Below are positions 8,603-17,451 of a DNA stretch of 50,815 bases, piece after piece. The stretch lies in contig NZ_CCXI01000049.1 in assembly GCF_000820705.1 (NCBI RefSeq), positions 1 through 50,815 of the forward strand, in the 5' to 3' direction. Within the stretch, counting starts at the first letter, position 1, and each line of letters starts with the position of its first letter. Origin of the DNA: Clostridium polynesiense (GTDB taxonomy: Bacteria > Bacillota > Clostridia > Clostridiales > Clostridiaceae). Under the pieces are notes generated by a model that was given only the letters and a program-made list of their open reading frames with translations, ran no database searches and was not told the origin of the DNA. The position numbers and the translations under genes were made by a program.

Positions 8603-10996
8603 TTGCAGTGGTATAAAGAATCATGGACTCAGGTTGAGAGGTATTTAAATACTGATATATATTCAGGCTTATCCCATGAAGAGGCACATTCAAGATTGAG
8701 ATTAACCATGGGAGAAAATAGTTATAGACTCAAGATTTCCAATTTTAAAAATACATTTTTGAAGGAAATAAGTATTCTTTGGATTCTAAATAATATTATT
8801 ATAATTTCACTGCTTTTCTATTTTGATCTTATTTTGCCGGCAATATACATATGTATTTCGGCTTTTATATCTTTAATTATTAAGCTGCATCGCATATACC
8901 TGTCTCAAAGGGACTTTATAAGCATTTACAAGCTTGATAACTCTATAACTACAGTTATTCGGCAAGGCGTTAATAAAAATATAAAAATAAAAGAATTAGT
9001 AGTGGGAGATATAGTTCCCATAAAAAAGAATTGTGTTATACCTGCAGATTTAAGAATTTGTGAAGCAAATGGTTTAAAATTAAACGAAAAGCAGATAACA
9101 GGTCAGGAAGCTTCTGCAGAAAAGTACGAAACTAAAATTATGGAAGAAGTTAGTAGCTTAAAAGAAATAATCAACATTGCTTTTAAAGGTACCATGGTAT
9201 TAGAAGGGGAAGGTTTAGGTATAGTAGTAGAAAAAGGTTCTGATACTGAACTGGGGAAAATAATAGAAGCATTTAATAAATCCACTTATAAATCCCGTTC
9301 TCTAGAAAGTTCAATAGAATCAATATTTAATTACATAGAAACTTTTATAATATTAGTCTCTATATCGGTGTTTTTGTGGCTTTTTAGAAAAGGCATACTT
9401 TATGAGAATATACAAATAGCAGCAATACCATTAATATGTATAGCATCTATACCTACTGCCATAAGTATATTTTTCTTCGCATTTTTTATGAAAAAGTCAT
9501 ATAAAGAAAGAGAGATTGAAATTAAAGACTTTTCCGTAATAAATAAAATAAAGGATATAGATGCACTTTTAATAGATAAAGTAGGATCTTTATCACGTGA
9601 TGAAATGTTTGCTAAAGAAATATTCATAGATGAAAATTTGTCAGGGGTTTATGACTTTAATTCAGATAATTATACTTTTATGAGATTGATGGAAATTGCT
9701 GTTTTATGCAACGATGCTTTTTATGATGTACACAATAATTCAGGAAAGGGCAGTATACAGGAAAGGGCTTTATTAAGGCTGGCTGCAGGGAAATTTATAT
9801 ATAAAGGAGCAATGCAGGGGAAATACAAGAGAATAGTAGAACTTCCTTATGATCCGGACAAAAGAATCAAAACCACTGTGAATAAAGTAGAGGAGAATTA
9901 TAGAATCAATATAAAAGGGGCTGTAGATTATATAATTGAAAACTGTAATTATTTTATGAAAGATGGAATAGAGAAGGAGCTGACATCAAAGGAAATTGAG
10001 GAAATAAAGGCTGCAGATTATAGTATGTCCTCTAGAGGTCTGTTTACTATAGCTTTTGCATATAGAAATTTTAATTATGAACCGAGAATTACTGAAAATC
10101 TGGAAAGCAATCTGGTTTTTGTAGGAATTATAGGGATGGAAAATCCAATAAAGTCTGAAGCTTTAAAAAACATAAGTGTTTTAAAGGGGTATAATATTGA
10201 AACTGAATTTATAACGGAAGATAATAAGATTACAGCTGGTGCCGTTGGTTTAAAACTTGGCATCATCAATAAGCCTTCCCAAGTAATATCAGGAGTGGAG
10301 ATGAACCATTTAAGCAAAGATGAATTTAAAAAACTGGTAGAAGAAGCTAAAGTTTATGCTCGCATTAATTCTGAGCATAGAGTAAAAGTGGTTAAAGCCT
10401 TGAAGGATAATGGAATAAATATAGCGGTTACTGGAGAAAAAGTCAGCGATCTGCCTGCATTAGGAAGTTCACATATAGGTATTTCAATTGGAGATAGCTG
10501 TTCGATAAATTTAAGAAAACAAAGCGATGTATATATAAAGAAAAATTATCTGGAGAGTTTTATTTATTTTGTACATAAAGGCAGACAGGATTATACAGCC
10601 TTAAGAAGAATGGTTGAACTTTCTTTCTTTGCATTTATAATGGAAGTTCTTTTGATGTATTTATATAGTTTATATGATATTTATATTATGAATATAATAA
10701 TTATTCCCTTAGCTGCGGTAAACTGTGTTATAAACAATAAAAGAATCCATAGTAAATATGAAAAAATGGGTATTTCAGATTTTTTAAGCAGAGGGTTTAT
10801 TATAAATACAGTATCTTATTTTTTATTTTACACTTTGAGCTATTATTATACAAAAGAAGTATTAGGGTTCTTATATCTGGAGACCACTGCGTTTCTATTT
10901 TCAACTTCGGTGTTATTAAAATCCTTTGATTTTAGTATTCTGTATAATAAACTATGGGTTAAAAGAATACTGTATATTTCTGCTGCGGTACTATGA
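8603..10996 (+). CDS. P-type ATPase homologue with degenerate catalytic motifs
   Basis: About 797 residues with the layout of a P-type cation ATPase: cytoplasmic N-terminus, paired membrane helices near residues 55-90 and 245-300, P and N domains, then a C-terminal helix block. The motifs are eroded. The phosphorylation site reads DKVGSLS (Asp325) instead of DKTGTLT. TGES is TGQEAS (near 166), TGDGVND is TGEKVSD (near 611), and the helix-4 PEGL motif reads SIPTAI. KGA of the nucleotide-binding domain remains. Ordinary pumping is therefore unlikely, and a regulatory role or decay is possible. The TTG at 8603 has AGGTGAG 8 bases upstream. The C-terminus is short: membrane-like sequence continues in the -1 frame at 10993-11115. 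The gene lies between sigF and comEC. Confidence 0.75.
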   Translation: MQWYKESWTQVERYLNTDIYSGLSHEEAHSRLRLTMGENSYRLKISNFKNTFLKEISILWILNNIIIISLLFYFDLILPAIYICISAFISLIIKLHRIYLSQRDFISIYKLDNSITTVIRQGVNKNIKIKELVVGDIVPIKKNCVIPADLRICEANGLKLNEKQITGQEASAEKYETKIMEEVSSLKEIINIAFKGTMVLEGEGLGIVVEKGSDTELGKIIEAFNKSTYKSRSLESSIESIFNYIETFIILVSISVFLWLFRKGILYENIQIAAIPLICIASIPTAISIFFFAFFMKKSYKEREIEIKDFSVINKIKDIDALLIDKVGSLSRDEMFAKEIFIDENLSGVYDFNSDNYTFMRLMEIAVLCNDAFYDVHNNSGKGSIQERALLRLAAGKFIYKGAMQGKYKRIVELPYDPDKRIKTTVNKVEENYRINIKGAVDYIIENCNYFMKDGIEKELTSKEIEEIKAADYSMSSRGLFTIAFAYRNFNYEPRITENLESNLVFVGIIGMENPIKSEALKNISVLKGYNIETEFITEDNKITAGAVGLKLGIINKPSQVISGVEMNHLSKDEFKKLVEEAKVYARINSEHRVKVVKALKDNGINIAVTGEKVSDLPALGSSHIGISIGDSCSINLRKQSDVYIKKNYLESFIYFVHKGRQDYTALRRMVELSFFAFIMEVLLMYLYSLYDIYIMNIIIIPLAAVNCVINNKRIHSKYEKMGISDFLSRGFIINTVSYFLFYTLSYYYTKEVLGFLYLETTAFLFSTSVLLKSFDFSILYNKLWVKRILYISAAVL

Positions 10997-11115
10997 CATT
11001 AATATTTGTATGTTATTATTATGGATTAACAGGTATAAGCACCATATTCTTAATTATATTAATTGTGATATTTATGGTATTTTTTGAATTATTTAATTTA
11101 AAACGGACAGAATAA
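10993..11115 (+). CDS. 40-residue hydrophobic frame, probably the displaced ATPase C-terminus
   Basis: An ATG overlaps the ATPase-like stop codon (ATGA) and opens a 40-residue frame, MTLIFVCYYYGLTGIS to FELFNLKRTE. It has one long membrane segment. P-type ATPases usually end in one or two more helices than the upstream frame provides, and this segment fits as their continuation if one base were missing near 10988-10992. No homopolymer marks the site and no separate Shine-Dalgarno is obvious. A translationally coupled small membrane protein is the alternative. Confidence 0.4.
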   Translation: MTLIFVCYYYGLTGISTIFLIILIVIFMVFFELFNLKRTE

Positions 11116-11132
11116 CACATGGAGGTGTTATT

Positions 11133-11447
11133 ATGTTCAATAATGTATATGAAGCTATATTAAAAGGCAGTGATACTATTTTTTTACAGGTCCCGGAAGC
11201 AGACTTTAATTTTAATTATGATCATATCAGTATTAGAAATTCTCAAGATTTTGCTGATAATTATTTTGCGGTTAAGTCTAAAGATGGAATACCTCATGTA
11301 AAAAATGCATATTTAAATGAATCTACTCACATGGTTGTTATAGCTGTTCAAGTAGATTATAACGTCCAATTATACAGAAATAACTATACGGTTCCTGACA
11401 CCATACCCAATAACAATATATCCTGTCAGGCAGAAAACTTTGAGTAG
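11133..11447 (+). CDS. hypothetical protein, 104 residues
   Basis: I do not recognise this protein. It has no signal peptide, membrane helix or metal-binding motif. It is moderately polar, rich in Asn, Asp, Tyr and Val, and looks like a small globular beta-rich protein. It is very likely real: GGAGGTG lies 6 bases before the ATG, codon use matches the neighbours, and its last 8 bases overlap the TTG start of comEC, which suggests coupled translation. Its place between the ATPase-like gene and comEC is the only hint to function. Confidence 0.75.
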   Translation: MFNNVYEAILKGSDTIFLQVPEADFNFNYDHISIRNSQDFADNYFAVKSKDGIPHVKNAYLNESTHMVVIAVQVDYNVQLYRNNYTVPDTIPNNNISCQAENFE

Positions 11448-13194
11448 GCCATTAGTCTATTATGCAATATCACTGATAATTGGCTTAATATCCTCCGTAT
11501 TATTTTTAACTGATTACTTTTTATTAGGTGCAGTATTTACTGCATCTTTTTTAAGTATTTTCTTTTTTACTGTAAGCAGAAAATACTTTATAGTTATTCT
11601 TACAATATATATTTTAGGATTAATAAACAGCTTTTTGTATTATAAGCTTCCTGAAGGTAATATAGGAAATGTCAGGATTATAGAAAAGAAAAATTATTAT
11701 TCATTGGGTGAATATAAAAATAAAAAGTTTATTATAGATGAAGACATAAAGGATATAAAAGAAGGAGAAGTTATATACTGCAGCTTTACGCTGAATAAAA
11801 GGCTGATGTTTTCAAAAGCTGTATTAGGTGAAATGAAAAATGTGAAGGTTATAAATAGAAAGGAAGATTTAATTACAAAGATTCATGAATATAGAGAATA
11901 TATTTTTAAAAGGTTTGAAAAATCTTTGGGAAAAAGATACAGTGCAGTGCTCTCAGGAATATGTTTTGGATATGACAAACACATCTATGAAGAGGATTTA
12001 GAGGATTTTAACACCTTAGGCATAATCCACGTTATATCTGTTTCTGGTTTTCACATTATTCTTATATATAAATTATTTGAGGTTTTATTAACAGGAAATA
12101 TTTCGCTGATAATAACACTATTCTTCGTATGTTTTACAGGAGGAAAAGCCCCGACCCTCAGAGCTTATATAATGATTATACTTATGAGCCTTTCCAAAAA
12201 GTTCTATAAATCTTATGATGTACTTTCTTCGTTAAGTTTTACCGTTATGCTTTTGTTGTTTATAAAGCCTTATTATATAACTGATATAGGCTTTAATTTA
12301 TCATGGCTTTCTACATTGGGGATAATACTTTTCAACAAAAAATTTAGCAGATACTTGTATAAGCTTCCTTCTTACATAAATAAGTCTATAAGCATAACTT
12401 TAAGTGCTCAAACCCTATCCTTTCCCTATGCTTCTGTTACCTTAAAGACTTTTAGTCCAGGTTTTTTATTTGGAAATCTATTTATAATTCCCATTTATTC
12501 TCTAATAATTTATATTTCTTTTTTATCAATTATACTAATGCCTTTTCCTGAACTGTTCCATTTAGTGAATAAGCTTATTTTCATTTTGTTTAAAGCAGTA
12601 GATATATGGATATATATGCTTATTTACTTTTCACCAGATAAATATCACGTTAATTCAGCAATAATAATTTTGTATACTGCAATTTTTATAAGTATAATAA
12701 TTACTAAAAGACATATTAAAAGTATCAGACTTTTACCGGTATTTTTATTTTTCCCTGCACTACTATGGGATTATTACTTTATTCCTTATATATCCATATC
12801 AGAAATAGGAAGCAGCAGATTCATACGGTTAAGTTATAAAAACCAAAATTATATTTTTACAACATCAAATACAGATAAATTAAGAGTTAAACTATCTAAG
12901 CACATAGAGGATCCTGCAGTAATAAATATTAAAAATCAAAGATATATAATAAAGCTGTCAAATAGTGAAACTGTTACATTGGAAAGAGAAATAAATGCAA
13001 GGGAAAGGGGTGTTTCTTTAATTATAAAATCAAGTTCCTTTGGCAGAGAAACACAGGTTTATGATATAATCAATATGCATAAAGAGTATATTGATTTAGA
13101 TTATAGTATCAAAAACATTGAAATTTACAGACCTTTAGCAGGTCATATTTTTATATCAGGTATGGAAAGGCGGAAATATAGTGATAGACATTGA
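11440..13194 (+). CDS. comEC: ComEC/Rec2-family membrane protein lacking the metallo-beta-lactamase domain
   Basis: A 584-residue protein. After two N-terminal helices comes a soluble segment (about residues 80-165), then the ComEC competence domain with the hallmark HVISVSGFHIILIY (near residue 198), TGGKAPTLRAYIM, and about seven further helices. In transformable bacteria ComEC forms the channel for single-stranded DNA. The last 140 residues are soluble, but I see no HxHxDH metallo-beta-lactamase motif, so the nuclease-like domain of longer ComEC proteins is absent. The start is TTG 11440, overlapping the previous gene. The 3' end overlaps holA by 14 bases. Whether this organism is competent cannot be judged here. 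Confidence 0.85.
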   Translation: MSRPLVYYAISLIIGLISSVLFLTDYFLLGAVFTASFLSIFFFTVSRKYFIVILTIYILGLINSFLYYKLPEGNIGNVRIIEKKNYYSLGEYKNKKFIIDEDIKDIKEGEVIYCSFTLNKRLMFSKAVLGEMKNVKVINRKEDLITKIHEYREYIFKRFEKSLGKRYSAVLSGICFGYDKHIYEEDLEDFNTLGIIHVISVSGFHIILIYKLFEVLLTGNISLIITLFFVCFTGGKAPTLRAYIMIILMSLSKKFYKSYDVLSSLSFTVMLLLFIKPYYITDIGFNLSWLSTLGIILFNKKFSRYLYKLPSYINKSISITLSAQTLSFPYASVTLKTFSPGFLFGNLFIIPIYSLIIYISFLSIILMPFPELFHLVNKLIFILFKAVDIWIYMLIYFSPDKYHVNSAIIILYTAIFISIIITKRHIKSIRLLPVFLFFPALLWDYYFIPYISISEIGSSRFIRLSYKNQNYIFTTSNTDKLRVKLSKHIEDPAVINIKNQRYIIKLSNSETVTLEREINARERGVSLIIKSSSFGRETQVYDIINMHKEYIDLDYSIKNIEIYRPLAGHIFISGMERRKYSDRH

Positions 13195-14202
13195 CCAACT
13201 TGAAAATAAAATTAATAAAAAAGATATAAGAAATTGTTACATCCTCACAGGAATAGATGAACATATTATCAAAGAACAGGTAGATAATATTATCAGTGCT
13301 TGTATACATGAAGATTTCAGGGAGCTTAATGTCATAAAAATGGATGGAATGAAGTTAAATGAGGACAGCTTCATAGATGCCTGTGAAACACTGCCATTTA
13401 TGAGTGAAAAAAAGGTGGTTGTAGTTTATAGGGCTGCATTTTTAAAAGAATCTCAGGATTCTGAAAATAAAAAAAGATTTCAAGTTTGTCAGGAATACAT
13501 TAAAGAATCCCCCAGCCACTGTGTACTGATTTTTTATTATATTTTCGAGGATAAGCGGGAAAAGGTCAGTGACAAGGTTAAAAGGCTTGAAAAGTATTGT
13601 ACTGTGGTTAAGGCTGATAAGCTAAAGGGTGAAAAGCTTTATAAAAAAGTGGGGACCCTTTTTCAGCATAAAGGTAAAGAAATTGGCAAGGTAGAATTAA
13701 AATATTTTTGTGATAATGTGGAAAATAACATGGATATAATCGCAAACGAAGCTGACAAGCTAATTAATTTTACAGAGGGAAGGAATATAACGAGAAATGA
13801 TATAGATAAAATGCTTCCATATAAAAGTGAAAATGATGTCTTTGACCTAGTAGATTTTATATCTCAAAAAAACCTGAGAAAGCTATTGAGCTTATGAATG
13901 AATTGCTTTTTAAGGGAGAAAATATAATTCTTCTTTTGTCAATGATAGAAAGGCAGTTTAAGCTTTTATTCAGAGCAAAACTTGGAATTTCTCAAAACAA
14001 AAGCAAAGATATATTATCCAAAGAACTTCACCTGCCTCCCTTTATATGTGAAAGGCTCATGCAGCAAAGCAGAAGATTTGATTTGAAACAAATCAAGCAC
14101 TGCATTGAATTGTGTTTGGAAACTGAAGGAGTTCTGAAAAGCTCAGCAGTGGACAAGAAGACTGAAATGGAGTTAATGATAATTAATGCTATGAGAAAAT
14201 AA
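13181..14202 (+). CDS. holA: DNA polymerase III delta subunit, frame broken once
   Basis: HolA is the clamp-loader subunit that opens the beta clamp. The first part (GTG start 13181, 238 residues) has NCYILTGIDEHIIKEQVD and the FDLVDFISQK region. The second part has NELLFKGENIILLLSMIERQFKLL and the C-terminal helical collar domain. The frame breaks at the A7 run 13866-13872. One more A gives SQKKPEKAIELMNELLF as in relatives, for a total of about 340 residues. As written the sequence is A AAA AAC in the correct register, which is also a canonical -1 slippery heptamer. The comEC-holA-rpsT neighbourhood is standard. The gene is essential elsewhere, so a sequence error is the likely cause. Confidence 0.88.
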
Positions 14203-14205
14203 TAA

Positions 14206-14232
14206 AAAAACCGGTGAAAGACCGGTTTATTT
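14206..14232. terminator. bidirectional terminator between holA and rpsT
   Basis: AAACCGGT (14208-14215) and ACCGGTTT (14221-14228) form a perfect 8-bp stem around GAAAG. A-rich sequence lies on the left and T-rich sequence on the right, so it can serve both convergent genes. Confidence 0.88.
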
Positions 14233-14233
14233 A

Positions 14234-14497
14234 TTATGCCATAGCATTTAATTTTGCAGATAATCTTGATTTTTTTCTAGCAGCCATATTCTTATGAATT
14301 ACTCCTTTAGAAACAGCCATATCTAAAGCTTTAACTGCACCATTAAATGTAACTTTTGCATCTTCTGCACTGTTAGCGCTAACGGCAGCTTCGAATTTCT
14401 TTATAGCAGTTTTAAGAGCGGATTTAACCATTCTATTTTTAAGAGTTTTAGCTTCAGTTACTTTTATTCTTTTTTGTGCGGATTTAATATTTGCCAT
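14234..14497 (-). CDS. rpsT: 30S ribosomal protein S20
   Basis: An 87-residue, Lys/Ala-rich protein beginning [17 protein letters not shown] and ending [16 protein letters not shown], the classic S20 pattern. It binds 16S rRNA in the body of the small subunit. On the minus strand the ATG (14497) follows GGGGGTG. The gene is transcribed alone, convergent with holA and divergent from gpr. The leader from its promoter is about 75 bases. S20 is known to regulate its own translation in some bacteria, but I see no specific evidence of that here. Confidence 0.98.
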   Translation of the reverse strand: MANIKSAQKRIKVTEAKTLKNRMVKSALKTAIKKFEAAVSANSAEDAKVTFNGAVKALDMAVSKGVIHKNMAARKKSRLSAKLNAMA

Positions 14498-14580
14498 TTT
14501 TATTTCACCCCCTTCAATTTAATAGGGTCTCAGCAGCTTTTGGGGAAAATCTGCGTACGAGTCAAATTTCAACAAGTGAT

Positions 14581-14609
14581 ATTATAGCATTAATACATGG
14601 ATTCTTCAA
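14581..14609 (-). promoter_or_regulatory. sigma-A promoter of rpsT
   Basis: Read on the minus strand: TTGAAG (complement of 14604-14609), 17 bases, then TATAAT (complement of 14581-14586). Position and spacing fit a strong housekeeping promoter for rpsT. Confidence 0.75.
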
Positions 14610-14705
14610 GTATATTTTAACAGTTCCTCAACATAGAAGATAGAGAAATTAAGATGATTATTAAAAAATAAATAATATTTAATAATTCAATACACAATAT
14701 ATATT

Positions 14706-14735
14706 GTATGCTTTATGAATTAATTTATCAAACTT
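14706..14735 (+). promoter_or_regulatory. possible sigma-G/sigma-F promoter of gpr
   Basis: GTATG (14706-14710) matches the forespore -35 consensus GHATR. After 18 bases, CAAACTT (14729-14735) partly matches CATNHTA (5 of 7). gpr is known to be forespore-expressed in spore formers. The match is modest, and AT-rich DNA gives such hits easily. Confidence 0.35.
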
Positions 14736-14776
14736 TAATTATTATCTACTTCTTACTAAAGAAAGGATTGATTGTA

Positions 14777-15751
14777 ATGTTTGATGTGCGAACGGACTTA
14801 GCGGTGGAAGCTAGAGAGTTATATAGCCAGCGTTATAAAAAGGAGATAGATGGAGTGGTTGCTGAAGAAACCACTCAGGAGGATGTGAAAATTACCAAAG
14901 TAACAGTGCTTAATGAAAATGGAGCTGAAGCAATGGGAAAACCTGTGGGCACTTATATAACCATAGATATGCCTGAATATACTCATTATGATGGGGAACT
15001 TATGGATAAAGTGGCTCACATACTGTCAGAAAGTATCAGTGAGGTTATGAAAGTAGAAAAAGACGGCACTGTACTTGTAGTGGGACTTGGAAATTCAGAG
15101 GTAACTCCGGATGCTTTAGGTCCAAAGGTGGTTTCAAAGCTAATGATAACAAGACATTTAAAAGCAATGATGCCCGATTCCATAGATGAGGATGTAAAAC
15201 CTGTGTGTGCCATAGCTCCGGGGGTTTTAGGAACCACTGGAATAGAAACAGGAGAAATTGTAAGGGCTTTGGTGAGTAAGATTAAACCTGATGCGGTAAT
15301 CTGCATTGATGCTTTAGCCTCCAGAAGGCTTGAAAGGGTAAATAGAACCATACAGTTGGGAAACACAGGCATTTCTCCAGGGGCAGGAGTTGGAAATAAA
15401 CGAATGGAAATAAATGAGGGCAGTTTAGGAGTTCCTGTAATAGCTATAGGAGTTCCAACGGTGGTAGATGCTGCAACCATAGCAAACGACACCATTGATC
15501 TGGTTATTGATGAGATGATAAAACAATCTACACCGGACGGAGAGTTTTTTAATATGCTGAAATCCATGGACAGAAAAGAAAAACAGTATATGATAAGAGA
15601 AATTTTAACACCTTATGTGGGAGATTTAATGGTAACGCCTAAAGATGTAGATGCTATTATAGATGCGGTATCAAAGGTGATATCTACAGGAATAAATTTA
15701 GCTCTTCAGCCTGGCTTCGGAATTGAAGATATTAATAAATTTTTGAATTAA
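14777..15751 (+). CDS. gpr: GPR endopeptidase, spore SASP protease
   Basis: A 324-residue protein. GPR is made in the forespore as a zymogen and degrades small acid-soluble spore proteins at germination. The start MFDVRTDLAVEARELY contains the propeptide region. VVGLGNSEVTPDALGPKVV (near residue 100), APGVLGTTGIETGEI and the DALASRRLERVNRTIQLG block are family landmarks. I chose ATG 14777, after AAAGGA with suitable spacing. An upstream in-frame ATG at 14708 would add a hydrophobic stretch not found in the family. spoIIP follows immediately, as in other spore formers. Confidence 0.95.
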   Translation: MFDVRTDLAVEARELYSQRYKKEIDGVVAEETTQEDVKITKVTVLNENGAEAMGKPVGTYITIDMPEYTHYDGELMDKVAHILSESISEVMKVEKDGTVLVVGLGNSEVTPDALGPKVVSKLMITRHLKAMMPDSIDEDVKPVCAIAPGVLGTTGIETGEIVRALVSKIKPDAVICIDALASRRLERVNRTIQLGNTGISPGAGVGNKRMEINEGSLGVPVIAIGVPTVVDAATIANDTIDLVIDEMIKQSTPDGEFFNMLKSMDRKEKQYMIREILTPYVGDLMVTPKDVDAIIDAVSKVISTGINLALQPGFGIEDINKFLN

Positions 15752-15806
15752 TAATAATTTTCCTCCCTCTGTCATATAATTTTTTAATATGAGGGGGGAT
15801 TTATTT

Positions 15807-16886
15807 ATGCCTTATTCAACTAAAGTTAATAATGAGCTTCACCTAAAACCAATAGTTTATATAGCTGTTTCTGCTCTTATTGTAGTATTAATGGTAATGG
15901 GACTTTTAAACAGCGTAATGAAAAGCCAGGTAAAGAATAACATGTTTTATATACAGGTTTTAAATTATTCATTACCCATAGTTAAGGATGTTGCCTATGA
16001 TGAATCGGATATGGCAGAAAGTCAGATGAATTTAAGAACAGCGCTTTTGGAATATATAGGAATTGATGCTTTTAATCCGCTTAATATTTTATCTAAAGAA
16101 AACTCTTATTTTTCCTTGGGGAGAAAATACCTTAAGCCTGATATGAAAAGTCATTTTGCATTGGATTCCTTCAAGTTGGATGATATATCAATTTTTAGAG
16201 AGGAAAAAAAAGAAGAATCTGACAGTGCTTCACAGGAAACTAAAGCGGATATATATAATCCTGCCATAAAGAAAAATCTTAATGAATCAAAACCGGAGGT
16301 GCTGATTTATCATACTCATACTACGGAATATTACTCTCCAGCCACTTTAGGAAGCCCCTTTGATGAAAACTTAAGCGTGGTAGCTGTAGGAAGAGAAATA
16401 GCAAAGGAGCTTCAGCAGAATTATGGGATTTCTGTTATTCATGACAGAACTATTCATAACACTCTATATCAAAACTCTTATACCAGATCCGGAGAAACGT
16501 TGGACAAGTATCTGAAAAAATATAATGACTTTAAAATAATTATAGACCTTCATAGGGATTCTGGACCTTCTAAAAAGGATATTACCTGCAAAATAAATGG
16601 ACAGGATGCTGCAAAGCTTATGTTTGTTTTATCTAGAAGCAGTGGATACATTAAAAATAATGAGTCACTTGCCAACAGCTTAAAAGGGTTCCTAGATAAA
16701 AATTTCCCTGGGATAAGTAAGCCTACGAAAGAATATAACAGAGGAAAAGGAAATTTTAATCAAAGCAAAAATCCAAATGTAGTGCTCATAGAAGTGGGAG
16801 CAGACGTAAATAAAATAGAAGAAGCTTTATTTTCGGGAAAAATTATTGCAAGGGCTATTGCAGAGCATATTAATGGTAAAAAATGA
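15807..16886 (+). CDS. spoIIP: stage II sporulation protein P (engulfment peptidoglycan hydrolase)
   Basis: A 359-residue protein with one N-terminal membrane anchor (about residues 14-38) and a C-terminal amidase/endopeptidase domain. SpoIIP works with SpoIID and SpoIIM to thin septal peptidoglycan so the mother cell can engulf the forespore. Metal-binding and catalytic segments are visible: LIYHTHTTEYYSP (near residue 165), IIDLHRDSG, and NVVLIEVGADVN. ATG 15807 is 6 bases after GAGGGGGGAT. The ATG at 15789 lies just upstream of that Shine-Dalgarno and was rejected. gpr-spoIIP order is conserved. Expression by sigma-E and/or sigma-F is expected from the family, not seen. Confidence 0.94.
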   Translation: MPYSTKVNNELHLKPIVYIAVSALIVVLMVMGLLNSVMKSQVKNNMFYIQVLNYSLPIVKDVAYDESDMAESQMNLRTALLEYIGIDAFNPLNILSKENSYFSLGRKYLKPDMKSHFALDSFKLDDISIFREEKKEESDSASQETKADIYNPAIKKNLNESKPEVLIYHTHTTEYYSPATLGSPFDENLSVVAVGREIAKELQQNYGISVIHDRTIHNTLYQNSYTRSGETLDKYLKKYNDFKIIIDLHRDSGPSKKDITCKINGQDAAKLMFVLSRSSGYIKNNESLANSLKGFLDKNFPGISKPTKEYNRGKGNFNQSKNPNVVLIEVGADVNKIEEALFSGKIIARAIAEHINGKK

Positions 16887-16946
16887 TGTATAAAAGCCTC
16901 CAATAAAGAGCATCCTTATAGATAGTATTTTTAGGGGGTGCTTTTT

Positions 16947-17326
16947 TTGAAACCATACAAGCTTTTTACTTCACTGATATTATTTTTTTTATTGTATTTT
17001 ACGGGATAGTTAAAATAAATATTCAGTGGACTGCGGATATGATAAACAGCGAAACTCCATATAAGTCAGAGGCTATAGAAGTGCTTAAAAAAGATAATAT
17101 AAATGCAAATAAATACGCTATTGACAGGACTGCTTTAAAGATCTATTATTCCAAGTATTCAGGCAATAACATACGGATTGATTTTTGGGACTATGTATTT
17201 TTATGGAGCGAGGAAGCCATTGAAGATTTGAAAAATAATATAAAAAATGGATATAAAGAAGCTAATGATAATGCAGGACTTCTTATAAAAAGTTCTATGA
17301 ATAGGCTGAAAGGTATCCTCCCTTAA
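16947..17326 (+). CDS. small membrane-anchored protein after spoIIP, frame broken once
   Basis: An unrecognised protein of about 126 residues. TTG 16947 follows AGGGGGTG and gives MKPYKLFTSLILFF, an N-terminal membrane anchor. As written the frame stops at 17007-17009. One more T in the T8 run 16983-16990 joins it to FYGIVKINIQWTADMINSE and the rest, a soluble, charged domain ending NRLKGILP. The site T TTT TTA is in register for -1 slippage. AGCATCC (16909-16915) can pair with GGGTGCT (16936-16942), which would cover the Shine-Dalgarno. Position suggests a sporulation-related role, but nothing in the sequence proves it. Confidence 0.65.
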
Positions 17327-17349
17327 TAATTGTCAAATTTTCATTTTTA

Positions 17350-17380
17350 TTGACAATTCCTCGCTCTTATATGTTATAAT
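17350..17380 (+). promoter_or_regulatory. sigma-A promoter of lepA
   Basis: TTGACA (17350-17355) and an extended -10, TGTTATAAT (TATAAT at 17375-17380). The spacer is 19 bases, compensated by the TG element. The transcript would start near 17387, about 65 bases before lepA. Confidence 0.65.
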
Positions 17381-17451
17381 TTATCATGATTTATTTAAAA
17401 TGGGGGTGAATTCTATTCTAGGAATCTATTTCTGAAGAATGGGAAAATAAT

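Noticed and set aside
15016-15567. Long open frame of 183 codons on the minus strand inside gpr
   Set aside because: It is antisense to a complete, well-conserved gpr frame, and its translation is Ser/Thr/Pro-rich in the way typical of reverse frames. No Shine-Dalgarno.
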